DNA of 64,000 bases from assembly GCA_039888615.1 (NCBI GenBank), contig JBDQQS010000002.1. One strand, given 5' to 3'. Below the pieces are notes generated by a model. It made no database searches and had not been told where the DNA came from. It worked only from the letters and a program-made list of their open reading frames with translations. The translations under genes and the position numbers were made by a program. Positions 44,896 through 56,679 of the stretch are shown here, in pieces. This DNA comes from Flavimaribacter sp039888615. Lineage in GTDB: Bacteria; Pseudomonadota; Alphaproteobacteria; Rhizobiales; Rhizobiaceae. The number at the start of each line of letters is the position of its first letter. Within the stretch, counting starts at the first letter, position 1.

Positions 44896-46165
44896 CAAGA
44901 CGGCGAACGCGCTGATGGATGCAGTCGAGGCGGGGTTCGAGGAGCAGATTTCGCAAACTGCGGATCTGGTGCGCTTTCCGTCCACCCGCGGCGCCGAGGC
45001 GCCGGCCCAGGACTATATGGCCCGGCAGATGCGCGAACGCGGCCTCGATGTCGACCGGTTCAAGGTCGATATCGAAGAGATCAGACACTGGCCCGGATTC
45101 TCGCCTGTTCATGTCAACTACGACAACGCCTGGAATGTCGTCGGGTCGCGGCGCGTCGAAAATCCGAAGGGCAGGTCGCTCATTCTCAATGGACATGTCG
45201 ACGTCGTGCCGACCGGGCCGCTCGATATGTGGAGCACTCCGCCGTTCGAGCCTCGGATCGAAAATGGCTGGATGTATGGTCGCGGCGCAGGCGACATGAA
45301 AGCCGGCCTGATCGCCTGCCTTGCGGCGATGGATGCGGTCGAGCGGGCGGGCTTCGGTTTGACCGCGGATGTGTTTGTCCAGAGCGTCATCGAGGAGGAA
45401 TGCACCGGCAATGGCGCGCTCGCCTGTCTCGCCCGAGGCTACAAGGCCGATGCGGCGCTCATTCCCGAACCTCAAAACCAGACCATGATCCGGGCGCAGA
45501 TCGGGGTCATCTGGTTCCAGGTCAATGTGCGCGGCATACCGGTTCACGTGGCCGATGCGGGAGAAGGCGCCAACGCCATCGAGGCGGCCTACACGGTCAT
45601 GCAGGCGCTGCACGAACTGGAGCACGAATGGAACAGTCGCAAGGATCAGTATCCGCCCTATGAGACGGTGGATCATCCGATCAATCTGAATGTCGGTCGT
45701 ATCGAGGGCGGCGACTGGGCGTCCAGCGTGCCGGCGTGGTGCACGTTCGATGTTCGTGTGGCGATCTATCCGGGTCAGGATATCGCCGAAGCGAAGTGCG
45801 AAATCGAGGAGACGATCCGGCTCGCTTCGCGCCGGAACGCCTTCTTGCAGAACAATCCGCCGCAGATCGTCTACAATGGTTTCGAAGCAGAGGGCTATAT
45901 CCTCAAGGACGCCGAAGAGCCGGTCGGAATGCTCGCAAGGTCGCACCAGAGAGTGTTCGGAGAGGCGCTAGAGGAAATGGCGTGCACCGCGACAACCGAC
46001 GCCCGTTTCTTTGGTCTGTACGCAGATACGCCGGCACTTGTCTACGGGCCGACCGCAGAACTGATCCACGGCTTCGACGAGCGTGTCAGTCTTGATTCTC
46101 TGCTCAGCGTCACAAAGACGATGACGCTATTCCTGGCCGACTGGTGCGGCGTTGAAGAGGCCTGA
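44885..46165 (+). CDS. M20 family metallo-deacylase (ArgE/DapE-like)
   Basis: The 426-residue cytoplasmic enzyme has the di-zinc ligand set of the M20 family: His-Asp in NGHVDVVP near residue 104, Asp in GRGAGDMK, the Glu pair in IEEECTGNG, and the distal His in ELIHGFDE. Relatives remove acyl groups from amino acids (acetylornithine, succinyl-diaminopimelate) or cleave peptides. It overlaps the hydrolase gene by 11 bases and ends the operon before a terminator. With the amidase and transporter it suggests use of an N-acylated amino acid or peptide. Confidence 0.88.
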   Translation: MLDDKTANALMDAVEAGFEEQISQTADLVRFPSTRGAEAPAQDYMARQMRERGLDVDRFKVDIEEIRHWPGFSPVHVNYDNAWNVVGSRRVENPKGRSLILNGHVDVVPTGPLDMWSTPPFEPRIENGWMYGRGAGDMKAGLIACLAAMDAVERAGFGLTADVFVQSVIEEECTGNGALACLARGYKADAALIPEPQNQTMIRAQIGVIWFQVNVRGIPVHVADAGEGANAIEAAYTVMQALHELEHEWNSRKDQYPPYETVDHPINLNVGRIEGGDWASSVPAWCTFDVRVAIYPGQDIAEAKCEIEETIRLASRRNAFLQNNPPQIVYNGFEAEGYILKDAEEPVGMLARSHQRVFGEALEEMACTATTDARFFGLYADTPALVYGPTAELIHGFDERVSLDSLLSVTKTMTLFLADWCGVEEA

Positions 46166-46171
46166 ACGGCG

Positions 46172-46196
46172 AAAGGGCTTGTGAGGCAAGCCTTTT
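46172..46196 (+). terminator. Terminator of the accessory operon
   Basis: AAAGGGCTTG (46172-46181) pairs with CAAGCCTTTT (46187-46196), ten pairs with one G-T, around a five-base loop. The descending arm ends in TTTT. It lies seven bases past the deacylase stop. Confidence 0.75.
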
Positions 46197-46249
46197 CGCA
46201 GCGGCGTATTTCAAAGTTGAAATGCGAGCTTGAAGCTCATTTAAATATC

Positions 46250-46276
46250 AAAAAAAAACAAGGCATTGAGCCTTGT
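46250..46276 (-). terminator. Minus-strand Rho-independent terminator without an annotated gene
   Basis: On the minus strand, ACAAGGC (46276-46270 complement) and its inverted copy (46264-46258) form a seven-base stem with a five-base loop, then nine T. It would stop a transcript coming from the proS side. No minus-strand gene lies there, so the 46276-46680 gap may encode a small RNA. The rest of this 518-base gap before proS shows a weak plus-strand GTGACA box at 46444-46449 and no coding signal I can support. Confidence 0.6.
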
Positions 46277-46683
46277 AAATTTATCGCGTGATCTAGTGAC
46301 CGGACTGCTCCGGTGGCTGCGAGTCAATTCGCGCCTTAGATCCATCCTCCCAAGACTTTGACCGCGAAACGTGCGGGGATCTTTTCTCCCTGCCTCATTG
46401 GATCGGCAACCTAACGGATTGCGAAGCTGATGTCACCCGAAAAGTGACAATTATGTCGCTGTCCAGAATTTTTTCCGGACAAATTCCGAATCATCAGGGA
46501 ACTATTCCTGTTTTTGGTTCGGCGCCGCCGGTTGGGTCGGACTGGCAGTTTCGAAACACAGGGTGTCATGCCCGATCTGCGCGTCTTTTCATCCGCATTG
46601 GAAGTGTTTATGAAAGCGGCTGATTTTCACAGAGACGGCGCGTCTGATTCCTATGCGGCGCTCCGTCGGCAACGGACCAGGCA

Positions 46684-48018
46684 ATGCGTTTATCCCGCTA
46701 TTTTCTCCCCATCCTCAAGGAAAACCCCAAGGAAGCGGAAATCGTTTCGCACCGGCTGATGCTGCGCGCCGGCATGATCCGCCAGCAGTCGGCTGGCATC
46801 TATTCCTGGTTGCCGCTTGGAAAGCGGGTTCTGGAAAAGGTCAACACGATTATCCGGGAAGAGCAGAACCGAACCGGCGCGATGGAAGTCATGATGCCGA
46901 CCATCCAGTCTGCGGAACTGTGGCAGGAGAGCGGTCGTTACGACGACTATGGCAAGGAGATGCTGCGGATCGAGGACCGCCAGAAGCGGCCCATGCTCTA
47001 TGGTCCCACCAATGAGGAGATGATTACCGACATCTTCCGCGGCTATGTGCGATCCTACAAGGATCTTCCGATCAATCTGTATCATATCCAATGGAAGTTC
47101 AGGGACGAGATCCGTCCGCGCTTCGGCACGATGCGCTCGCGCGAGTTTCTCATGAAAGACGCCTATTCCTTCGATATCGACCGTGAGGCTGCCCGGCACT
47201 CCTACAACAAGATGTTCGTCGCCTATCTGAGAACCTTCGCGCGGCTCGGCCTCAAGGCGATCCCGATGCGGGCGGAGACAGGCCCTATCGGCGGAGATCT
47301 CAGCCACGAATTCATTATCCTGGCGAAGACCGGCGAGTCCGAAGTCTTTTGCCACAAGGACTTTCTTGATTTCGACATTCCGGACGAAAGCGTCGATTTC
47401 GACGATGTGTCCGGTCTGGAAGCCATCGTCGACAAATGGACGTCGCTCTACGCCGCAACATCAGACATGCACGAGGCTTCCGTCTTCGAGAGCATCCCTG
47501 AAAGCCGGCAAGTCTCGGCGCGCGGCATCGAAGTTGGGCACATCTTCTACTTCGGCACGAAATACTCCGAGCCGATGGGCGCGACCGTAACCGGACCCGA
47601 CGGCAAGGAACACGCTATCCACGGTGGATCCTACGGCATCGGTCCGTCGCGTCTTGTTCCCGCCATCATTGAGGCATTCCATGACGACAATGGAATCATT
47701 TGGCCGGAAAGCGTGTCCCCCTTCGATCTCTGCATCATTAACATGAAGGCCGGCGACGGGGTTTGCGACGACTATTGCCAGAAGCTCTACGAGACGACGC
47801 AGAAGGCCGGGCTGGATCCGCTGTATGATGACCGCGACGAAAGGGCAGGGGTCAAGTTTGCAACAGCCGACCTTATCGGCGTCCCGACCCAGGTGATCGT
47901 CGGTCCGCGCTCCGCAGCCAATGGTGAGGTCGAAATCAAGGATCGAAAAACCGGCGAGCGTGTGACCGTCACGGTCGAGGAAGCCGTCAACCGGCTGACC
48001 TCCGGCAGACAGGAATAA
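46684..48018 (+). CDS. proS: Prolyl-tRNA synthetase (short alphaproteobacterial type)
   Basis: The 444-residue class II synthetase charges tRNA-Pro. Motif 1 region IQSAELWQESGRYDDYGKEM, motif 2 region QWKFRDEIRPRFGTMRSREF and motif 3 region GSYGIGPSRL are all present, followed by an HGTP anticodon domain. The approximately 180-residue editing insert of E. coli ProS is missing, as in other alphaproteobacterial enzymes. It leads into lolC/E with a three-base gap. Confidence 0.97.
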   Translation: MRLSRYFLPILKENPKEAEIVSHRLMLRAGMIRQQSAGIYSWLPLGKRVLEKVNTIIREEQNRTGAMEVMMPTIQSAELWQESGRYDDYGKEMLRIEDRQKRPMLYGPTNEEMITDIFRGYVRSYKDLPINLYHIQWKFRDEIRPRFGTMRSREFLMKDAYSFDIDREAARHSYNKMFVAYLRTFARLGLKAIPMRAETGPIGGDLSHEFIILAKTGESEVFCHKDFLDFDIPDESVDFDDVSGLEAIVDKWTSLYAATSDMHEASVFESIPESRQVSARGIEVGHIFYFGTKYSEPMGATVTGPDGKEHAIHGGSYGIGPSRLVPAIIEAFHDDNGIIWPESVSPFDLCIINMKAGDGVCDDYCQKLYETTQKAGLDPLYDDRDERAGVKFATADLIGVPTQVIVGPRSAANGEVEIKDRKTGERVTVTVEEAVNRLTSGRQE

Positions 48019-48021
48019 TCG

Positions 48022-49338
48022 ATGACTGGAGAGGCTGCGGACAATACAATGGCGGCGGGCGATGCGCCGAAGCCTGCGCGCCCTGTCCGTCCTTTCTCGA
48101 CCTTCGAGCGAATGATCGCCTGGCGCTATCTGCGCTCGCGTCGACGCGAGGCGTTTATCTCGGTCATTGCCGGGTTTTCATTTTCCGGCATCATGCTTGG
48201 CGTCGCAACGCTGATTGTGGTCATGGCCGTGATGAACGGCTTCCGCGCCCAGTTGATCGACCGCATACTCGGCGTCAATGGTCACATGATCATCCAGCCG
48301 ATGGATCAGCCTCTGACAGACTACACCGGCATTGCTGCCAGGCTCGACGCGCTCGACGGAGTGAAATCCGCAATTCCCCTGGTCGATGGCCAGGTTCTCG
48401 CAACCGGTTTCCAGGGCGCGGGAACAGGCGCCCTCGTTCGCGGCATCGGAGCCGATGATCTCGCCGAACTGGAAGGCGTCGCAGACCACATACAGACCGG
48501 AGATCTCGTCGGGTTCGCATCCGGAGAAGCGATCGCGATCGGCGCCCGCATGGCCTCCAGTCTCGGCGTTCTTGTCGGCGATACGGTGACGCTGACCACG
48601 CCGGAAGGCGATATCACGCCGCTTGGCGTGATGCCGCGGACCAAGGCCTATCCGGTTTCAGCCATTTTCGAAGTCGGCATGTCTGAAATCGATTCGTCGA
48701 TGATCTTCATGCCGCTCGCCGAATCCCAGCTCTATTTCAATACCGACGGTCTCGTGCAGTCCATCGAAGTGGTGCTCGACGATCCCGACGCCATCGACGT
48801 CATGCGTCCGATCGTCGAGGAAGCGATGGGACAGCAGGTGTTCATCACTGACTGGCGCCAGCAGAACAGGACGTTTTTCTCCGCCCTGCAGGTCGAGCGC
48901 AACGTGATGTTCATGATCCTCACACTGATCGTCCTCGTCGCCGCTCTCAACATCATTTCCGGCCTCATCATGCTGGTCAAGGACAAGGGGCACGACATCG
49001 CGATCCTCAGGACGATGGGCGCGTCATCCGGCTCGATCATGCGCATCTTCTTCATGACAGGCGCGGCGATCGGCATGGTGGGCACTTTGGCCGGCGTGCT
49101 TCTCGGCGTCTTCATCTGCCTCAACATCGAGTCGTTCCGGCAGTTCTTTTCCTGGATTTCCGGAACCACGATCTTCGACCCGGAACTCTATTATCTCAGC
49201 CAGTTGCCAGCCGACATGGATCTGGGCGAAACGATCGCCGTCGTTGCGATGGCGCTTGGCCTTTCCTTCCTTGCAACCCTGTTCCCGGCCTGGCGCGCGT
49301 CGCGTCTCGATCCGGTGGACGCCCTTCGTTACGAGTGA
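48022..49338 (+). CDS. lolC: Lipoprotein-releasing system transmembrane protein LolC/LolE
   Basis: The 438-residue permease has an N-terminal helix (VIAGFSFSGIMLGVATLIVV), a large periplasmic domain, and three C-terminal helices with the FtsX-type sequence KDKGHDIAILRTMGAS. With LolD it extracts mature lipoproteins from the inner membrane and hands them to LolA. A single LolC/E-type gene, acting as a homodimer, replaces separate lolC and lolE, as usual in alphaproteobacteria. It lies between proS and lolD. Confidence 0.93.
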   Translation: MTGEAADNTMAAGDAPKPARPVRPFSTFERMIAWRYLRSRRREAFISVIAGFSFSGIMLGVATLIVVMAVMNGFRAQLIDRILGVNGHMIIQPMDQPLTDYTGIAARLDALDGVKSAIPLVDGQVLATGFQGAGTGALVRGIGADDLAELEGVADHIQTGDLVGFASGEAIAIGARMASSLGVLVGDTVTLTTPEGDITPLGVMPRTKAYPVSAIFEVGMSEIDSSMIFMPLAESQLYFNTDGLVQSIEVVLDDPDAIDVMRPIVEEAMGQQVFITDWRQQNRTFFSALQVERNVMFMILTLIVLVAALNIISGLIMLVKDKGHDIAILRTMGASSGSIMRIFFMTGAAIGMVGTLAGVLLGVFICLNIESFRQFFSWISGTTIFDPELYYLSQLPADMDLGETIAVVAMALGLSFLATLFPAWRASRLDPVDALRYE

Positions 49339-49342
49339 TTTC

Positions 49343-50044
49343 ATGAACAGCGCCGCCTACGTATTGCAGCTCGATAATGTCGAGCGCCATTACAAACAGG
49401 GAGAAAACATTCTCTCGGTTCTCGGCGGCGCAAATCTCGCTTTGCGGCCGGGCGAAACGGTTGCGCTGGTTGCGCCATCCGGCGCAGGCAAGTCGACTCT
49501 TCTGCATATCGCCGGGTTGCTTGAAAAGCCTGACGGCGGCGAGGTCTATGTCAACGGTCGCGCGAGCGGCTCCCTGTCGGACGAGCAGCGCACGGCCATG
49601 CGTCGGTCGGATATCGGCTTCGTCTATCAGTTCCACCACCTGCTGCCGGAGTTCACGGCGCTCGAAAATATCATGATGCCGCAGATGATCGCCGGCCTGT
49701 CTCGCGAGGAGGCGGCCGTGCGCGCGCGCCAGCTACTCGACTACATGCGCATCGGCGCAAGGGCGGACCATCGCCCCTCGGAACTCTCCGGCGGCGAGCA
49801 GCAGCGTGTCGCGATCGCCCGGTCGGTCGCCAATGCGCCGCTTGTCCTGATGGCCGACGAGCCGACCGGCAATCTCGATCCGGCGACCGCCGGATACGTC
49901 TTCGAAGCGCTTGAGGCGCTCGTGCGCCAATCAGGCCTGGCGGCGCTGATCGCCACGCACAATCACGAGATCGCCTCGCTGATGGATCGTCGAATCACCC
50001 TGCAGGACGGTCAGGTTGTAGAGATGATCGCAGAGCAGGCCTGA
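49343..50044 (+). CDS. lolD: Lipoprotein-releasing system ATP-binding protein LolD
   Basis: The 233-residue ATPase powers LolC/E. Walker A is APSGAGKST, the signature is LSGGEQQRVAIARSVANAP, Walker B is LMADEPTGNLD, and the LLPEFTALENIMMPQ segment fits the LolD/MacB group. The ATG at 49343 lies four bases after the lolC/E stop and gives the normal length. Confidence 0.95.
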   Translation: MNSAAYVLQLDNVERHYKQGENILSVLGGANLALRPGETVALVAPSGAGKSTLLHIAGLLEKPDGGEVYVNGRASGSLSDEQRTAMRRSDIGFVYQFHHLLPEFTALENIMMPQMIAGLSREEAAVRARQLLDYMRIGARADHRPSELSGGEQQRVAIARSVANAPLVLMADEPTGNLDPATAGYVFEALEALVRQSGLAALIATHNHEIASLMDRRITLQDGQVVEMIAEQA

Positions 50045-50143
50045 TCCCGGAAGACGGGCCTTCGCAACAATTTTATCCAGAGTGTAAACCGGATATTAAC
50101 CACGGTACGGTAATCGCTTGACTGTCGAACATAAAAAGAACAA

Positions 50144-50161
50144 ACTGGAAACATATCCAGT
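50144..50161 (+). other. Short hairpin before the 28-codon gene
   Basis: ACTGGA (50144-50149) and TCCAGT (50156-50161) form a six-base stem just in front of the TAAGGAGG ribosome binding site of the small gene. It could influence translation or be an operator. TTGACT at 50118-50123 is a possible -35 element without a convincing -10. Confidence 0.35.
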
Positions 50162-50175
50162 ATAAGGAGGAACAT

Positions 50176-50262
50176 ATGTTCGATCTTGCTAAAGACTGCG
50201 CCGCCTTCGCCTCGATGGTCCTCTTCGTTTCCAGCATTACCATCGTCATGATGGCGCTCTGA
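50176..50262 (+). CDS. 28-residue membrane peptide, unknown
   Basis: A strong AAGGAGG site with seven-base spacing precedes an ATG and 28 sense codons ending in TGA. The peptide has a short polar start (FDLAKDCAAF) and a hydrophobic stretch of about 18 residues ending MMAL, consistent with one membrane helix. It has a single Cys at position 9. It occupies part of the 366-base gap between lolD and dnaE; the remainder contains a weak hairpin at about 50266-50284 (ACCCG/CGGGT with a T-rich tail) that might terminate it. No family is recognised; the ribosome site is the main reason to believe it. Confidence 0.6.
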   Translation: MFDLAKDCAAFASMVLFVSSITIVMMAL

Positions 50263-50410
50263 TCATACCCGTTCTGACCGGGTTTATAATTGCGCGGTCA
50301 GGCGCATCCAGAAAACTGAAGACAACGCAGGCGACTTGTCGCCAGACCATGGACATGGAAGCTTCGCCGGGTGAAAATCGACCCGATTCCAAAAGAGACG
50401 GCGGAGTTCC

Positions 50411-53902
<3,492 letters not shown>

Positions 53903-53976
53903 TCGGCGCTTCAATCCTTCGACGACATGGATTACCGTTCGAAACAGAACCGGAATCGTTTCAGGGAGAAAATCAG

Positions 53977-54948
53977 GTGGCTTATTCAATCGTCGCGACA
54001 AAGCCGGGCGGACCGGAAGTCCTGCAGAAGAAGGAAACAGAAGTCCCGCAACCGGGCGCCGACGAGGCGCTGGTGCGCCACACGGCTATCGGCGTCAATT
54101 TTATCGACGCCTATTTTCGTTCAGGCCTCTACCCGTGGCCGGTCGAATCCGATCTGGTGCTCGGGTCAGAAGCCGCTGGCGTGGTGGAGGCCGTCGGGTC
54201 GTCTGTCAGCAATGTGTCGCCAGGCGACCGGGTCGTCTACACCGCCCCGAATGGCGCCTATACAAGCCACCGCGTGATAGGCGCAAAGACCCTTGTGAAG
54301 ATACCGGACGGAATAAGTGACGAAATCGCCGCGGCCTCGTTTCTCAAAGGCCTGACCGCCTACTACCTTCTGCATGGCAGCTTCGCGGTGAAAGAGGGCA
54401 ATACGGTGCTCTTCCACGCCGCCGCCGGCGGCGTCGGCCTGATCGTCGGACAGTGGCTTGCGGCAAAGGGCGTTCGTGCGATCGGCACAGCCGGCGGATC
54501 CGAAAAATGCGCCCTTGCGCTGGATCACGGCTATTCGGACGTCATCGACTACCGCAAGGACGATTTTGTCGAGAAGGTGAAAGAACTGGCGCCAGACGGC
54601 GTCGAAGCCGTTTATGACGCCGTTGGCAAGACCACCTGGAGGGGATCGTTGAAGTGCCTGAAACTGCACGGATCTTTCGTCAGCTTCGGCCAGTCGTCCG
54701 GCGCTATCACCGATTTCAACATCAGCGAGCTTGCGGCAGGTTCTTTCCATGCGACGCGACCGACGCTGTTCCATTTCGTCGTTTTGCCCGGCTGGCTCGA
54801 CAAGGCCTCGGCGGCGCTGTTCGATCAGATCGGCTCCGGTTCGGTCAGGATCAACATCAACCAGACCTTCGAACTGGCCGACGCGGCTTCCGCCCACACT
54901 GCGCTCGAAGGGCGCCAGACCACCGGGTGCACCATTCTCACGCCGTAA
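53977..54948 (+). CDS. NADPH:quinone oxidoreductase (zeta-crystallin-like MDR)
   Basis: The 323-residue medium-chain reductase has no structural zinc cysteines. It shows GVNFIDAYFRSGLYPWP near residue 43, LGSEAAGVVEAVG, and the nucleotide loop AAAGGVGLIVGQWLAAKG near residue 147, matching QOR. Such enzymes reduce quinones with NADPH in the cytoplasm. It follows dnaE by 74 bases and ends about 20 bases before the palindromic repeats. Confidence 0.9.
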   Translation: MAYSIVATKPGGPEVLQKKETEVPQPGADEALVRHTAIGVNFIDAYFRSGLYPWPVESDLVLGSEAAGVVEAVGSSVSNVSPGDRVVYTAPNGAYTSHRVIGAKTLVKIPDGISDEIAAASFLKGLTAYYLLHGSFAVKEGNTVLFHAAAGGVGLIVGQWLAAKGVRAIGTAGGSEKCALALDHGYSDVIDYRKDDFVEKVKELAPDGVEAVYDAVGKTTWRGSLKCLKLHGSFVSFGQSSGAITDFNISELAAGSFHATRPTLFHFVVLPGWLDKASAALFDQIGSGSVRININQTFELADAASAHTALEGRQTTGCTILTP

Positions 54949-54969
54949 ATCGCTGGCGGTGACGTTGGA

Positions 54970-55298
54970 CTAGTGCCCCGAATCTGAAGTTCGTTACATC
55001 CTGCAGCACGCTTTGTTCGAACTTCAGATTCGATAGGGGCACTAGCAAGATAATGATTCTAGTGTGGTTTACGGATTTGAAGTTCCTGTATGAGACCGCA
55101 GCTACAATGTAAGGAACTTCAAATCCACCACACTAGTGCCCCGAATCTGAAGTTCGTTACATCATGCGGCACGCTTTGTTCGAACTTCAGATTCGATAGG
55201 GGCGCTAGCAAGATAATGATTCTAGTGTGGTTTACGGATTTGAAGTTCCTGTATGAGACCGCTGCTACAATGTAAGGAACTTCAAATCCACCACACTA
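54970..55298. repeat. 163-bp tandem duplication of a double palindromic element
   Basis: Two head-to-tail copies (54970-55132 and 55133-55298) differ at only a few positions. Each holds palindrome A (54970-55045; 55133-55208), a 13-base spacer, and palindrome B (55059-55136; 55222-55298). A has arms with GAATCTGAAGTTCG and ends in CTAG; B has arms with GGATTTGAAGTTCC and ends in CTAG. In each palindrome one arm carries four extra bases. The right end of the second copy has lost the final G of CTAG. The element fills the whole gap between qor and dinB. It has no coding capacity and looks like a MITE or rhizobial-type repetitive palindrome. Confidence 0.92.
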
Positions 55299-56618
55299 TT
55301 CGGTCGCATCATTGTCCCGCTGGGGGCGGGCGTTGCGGCCCTTGCCGAACGTGTAGCCCGTCTCTACCGCATCGTCGCCGAAGCGATTGTGGATCCGGTC
55401 GATCGCGCGTTCGGCGTTGGCGCGGCGTTGGGCCGCCTCGTCGACGAGATCGGGCGGGTCGGCGAGGTCGGATCGTGTCAGATCTGACACGCCGATCCCG
55501 ATGAGACGATATTTCGTGCCGTCCAGTTCAGGCGACAGCAATGACAGTCCGGTTCTGAAAATGCGGTCCGCCAGACAGGTTGGATCGTCCAGGCGGCGAT
55601 TGCGGGTGCGGGTGCGAAAATCGGCGGATTTCAGTTTCAGCACGACGGTCTGGCCGGCGATGTCGTTCTTCTTCAAACGACGGGAAACCTTTTCCGACAG
55701 GCTCCTGAGGATCGGGACCAGGGTTTCGGCGTCCGCGTAGTCATAGTTGAAGGTGGTCTCGGAAGAAACGCTTTTGGCGCTGTCGCGGGTATGGACCTGC
55801 CTGGAATCCTGACCCCGCGATAGATGGAAGAGACGCTGCCCGATGAGGCCGTAACGCCGCATCAGGTCGCTTTCCTCCATCGTCTGCAACTGACCGATCG
55901 TCGTGATGCCGTCCTTCTTCAAGGTTGCTTCGAACGCCTTGCCGACGCCCCATATCGTCGTCACCGGCCTCTCTCGCAGGAAATCCATGGCTTCCGCCCT
56001 GCCGATTACGGAAAAACCTCGCGGCTTTTCAAGGTCGGAGGCGACCTTGGCGAGAAACTTGCAGTAGGACAGCCCGACAGACACGGTAATGCCGATCTCG
56101 TTCTCGATGCGACGCGCCAGGTCGGCGAGGGTGCGGGCGGGCGGATTGCGGTGCAGTGTCTGCGTGCCTGAAAGATCCAGAAAAGCCTCGTCGATCGATA
56201 TCGGCTGAACCAGCGGCGTCAGTTCTTCCATCATGCTGCGGACTTCGCGTCCGACGCGGCTGTACTTTTCCATGTCCGGCTTGACAACGACGGCTTCGGG
56301 ACAGGTTTCGAGCGCCTTGAACATAGGCATCGCCGATCGCACGCCCTTGATGCGCGCAAGGTAGCAGGCTGTGGAGACCACGCCGCGGCGTCCGCCGCCG
56401 ATGATAAGGGGTTTGTCGGCCAGTTCCGGATTGTCGCGTTTTTCGACCGCGGCGTAGAAGGCGTCGCAATCGATATGCGCAACTGTCAGATCATAGAGCT
56501 CATCGTGTCGGACGATCCGCGGACTCCCGCATGTCCGGCAGCGCCGCGACGGCTGCCCCTGATACTCAAGACAGTCGCGGCAAAAGCCGGCTGCGGGATT
56601 GTTTGGCGCATGTTCCAT
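55296..56618 (-). CDS. dinB: DNA polymerase IV with N-terminal zinc-ribbon-like segment
   Basis: The 440-residue Y-family polymerase has the catalytic DCDAFYAAVE and SIDEAFLDLSG segments, a thumb/little-finger C-terminal half, and the SYCKFLAKVASD region. Before the catalytic core lies an extra segment of about 45 residues with CRDC (residues 13-16) and CRTC (27-30), a likely zinc ribbon. Y-family polymerases copy damaged DNA in the stress response. ATG at 56618 is chosen; a TTG at 56639 is possible. Its TAG stop is read from the end of the repeat element on its right flank. Confidence 0.93.
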   Translation of the reverse strand: MEHAPNNPAAGFCRDCLEYQGQPSRRCRTCGSPRIVRHDELYDLTVAHIDCDAFYAAVEKRDNPELADKPLIIGGGRRGVVSTACYLARIKGVRSAMPMFKALETCPEAVVVKPDMEKYSRVGREVRSMMEELTPLVQPISIDEAFLDLSGTQTLHRNPPARTLADLARRIENEIGITVSVGLSYCKFLAKVASDLEKPRGFSVIGRAEAMDFLRERPVTTIWGVGKAFEATLKKDGITTIGQLQTMEESDLMRRYGLIGQRLFHLSRGQDSRQVHTRDSAKSVSSETTFNYDYADAETLVPILRSLSEKVSRRLKKNDIAGQTVVLKLKSADFRTRTRNRRLDDPTCLADRIFRTGLSLLSPELDGTKYRLIGIGVSDLTRSDLADPPDLVDEAAQRRANAERAIDRIHNRFGDDAVETGYTFGKGRNARPQRDNDATE

Positions 56619-56679
56619 GGCGATGATTGGGCGGAACAAATATTGAACATCATGGTTGTAGGCGCAATGCCTGCGGGCA

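Noticed and set aside
46247..46345. Minus-strand 32-codon frame upstream of proS
   Set aside because: The GGGAGG motif touches its ATG with no spacing and the last codons are the T-run of a terminator, so translation is unlikely.
46514..46759. Plus-strand frame overlapping the proS start
   Set aside because: It runs into proS in another frame, lacks a ribosome binding site and has no recognisable sequence.
54970..55298. CRISPR array
   Set aside because: Only two long repeats occur, each itself palindromic, with near-identical content between them and no short unique spacers or cas genes.
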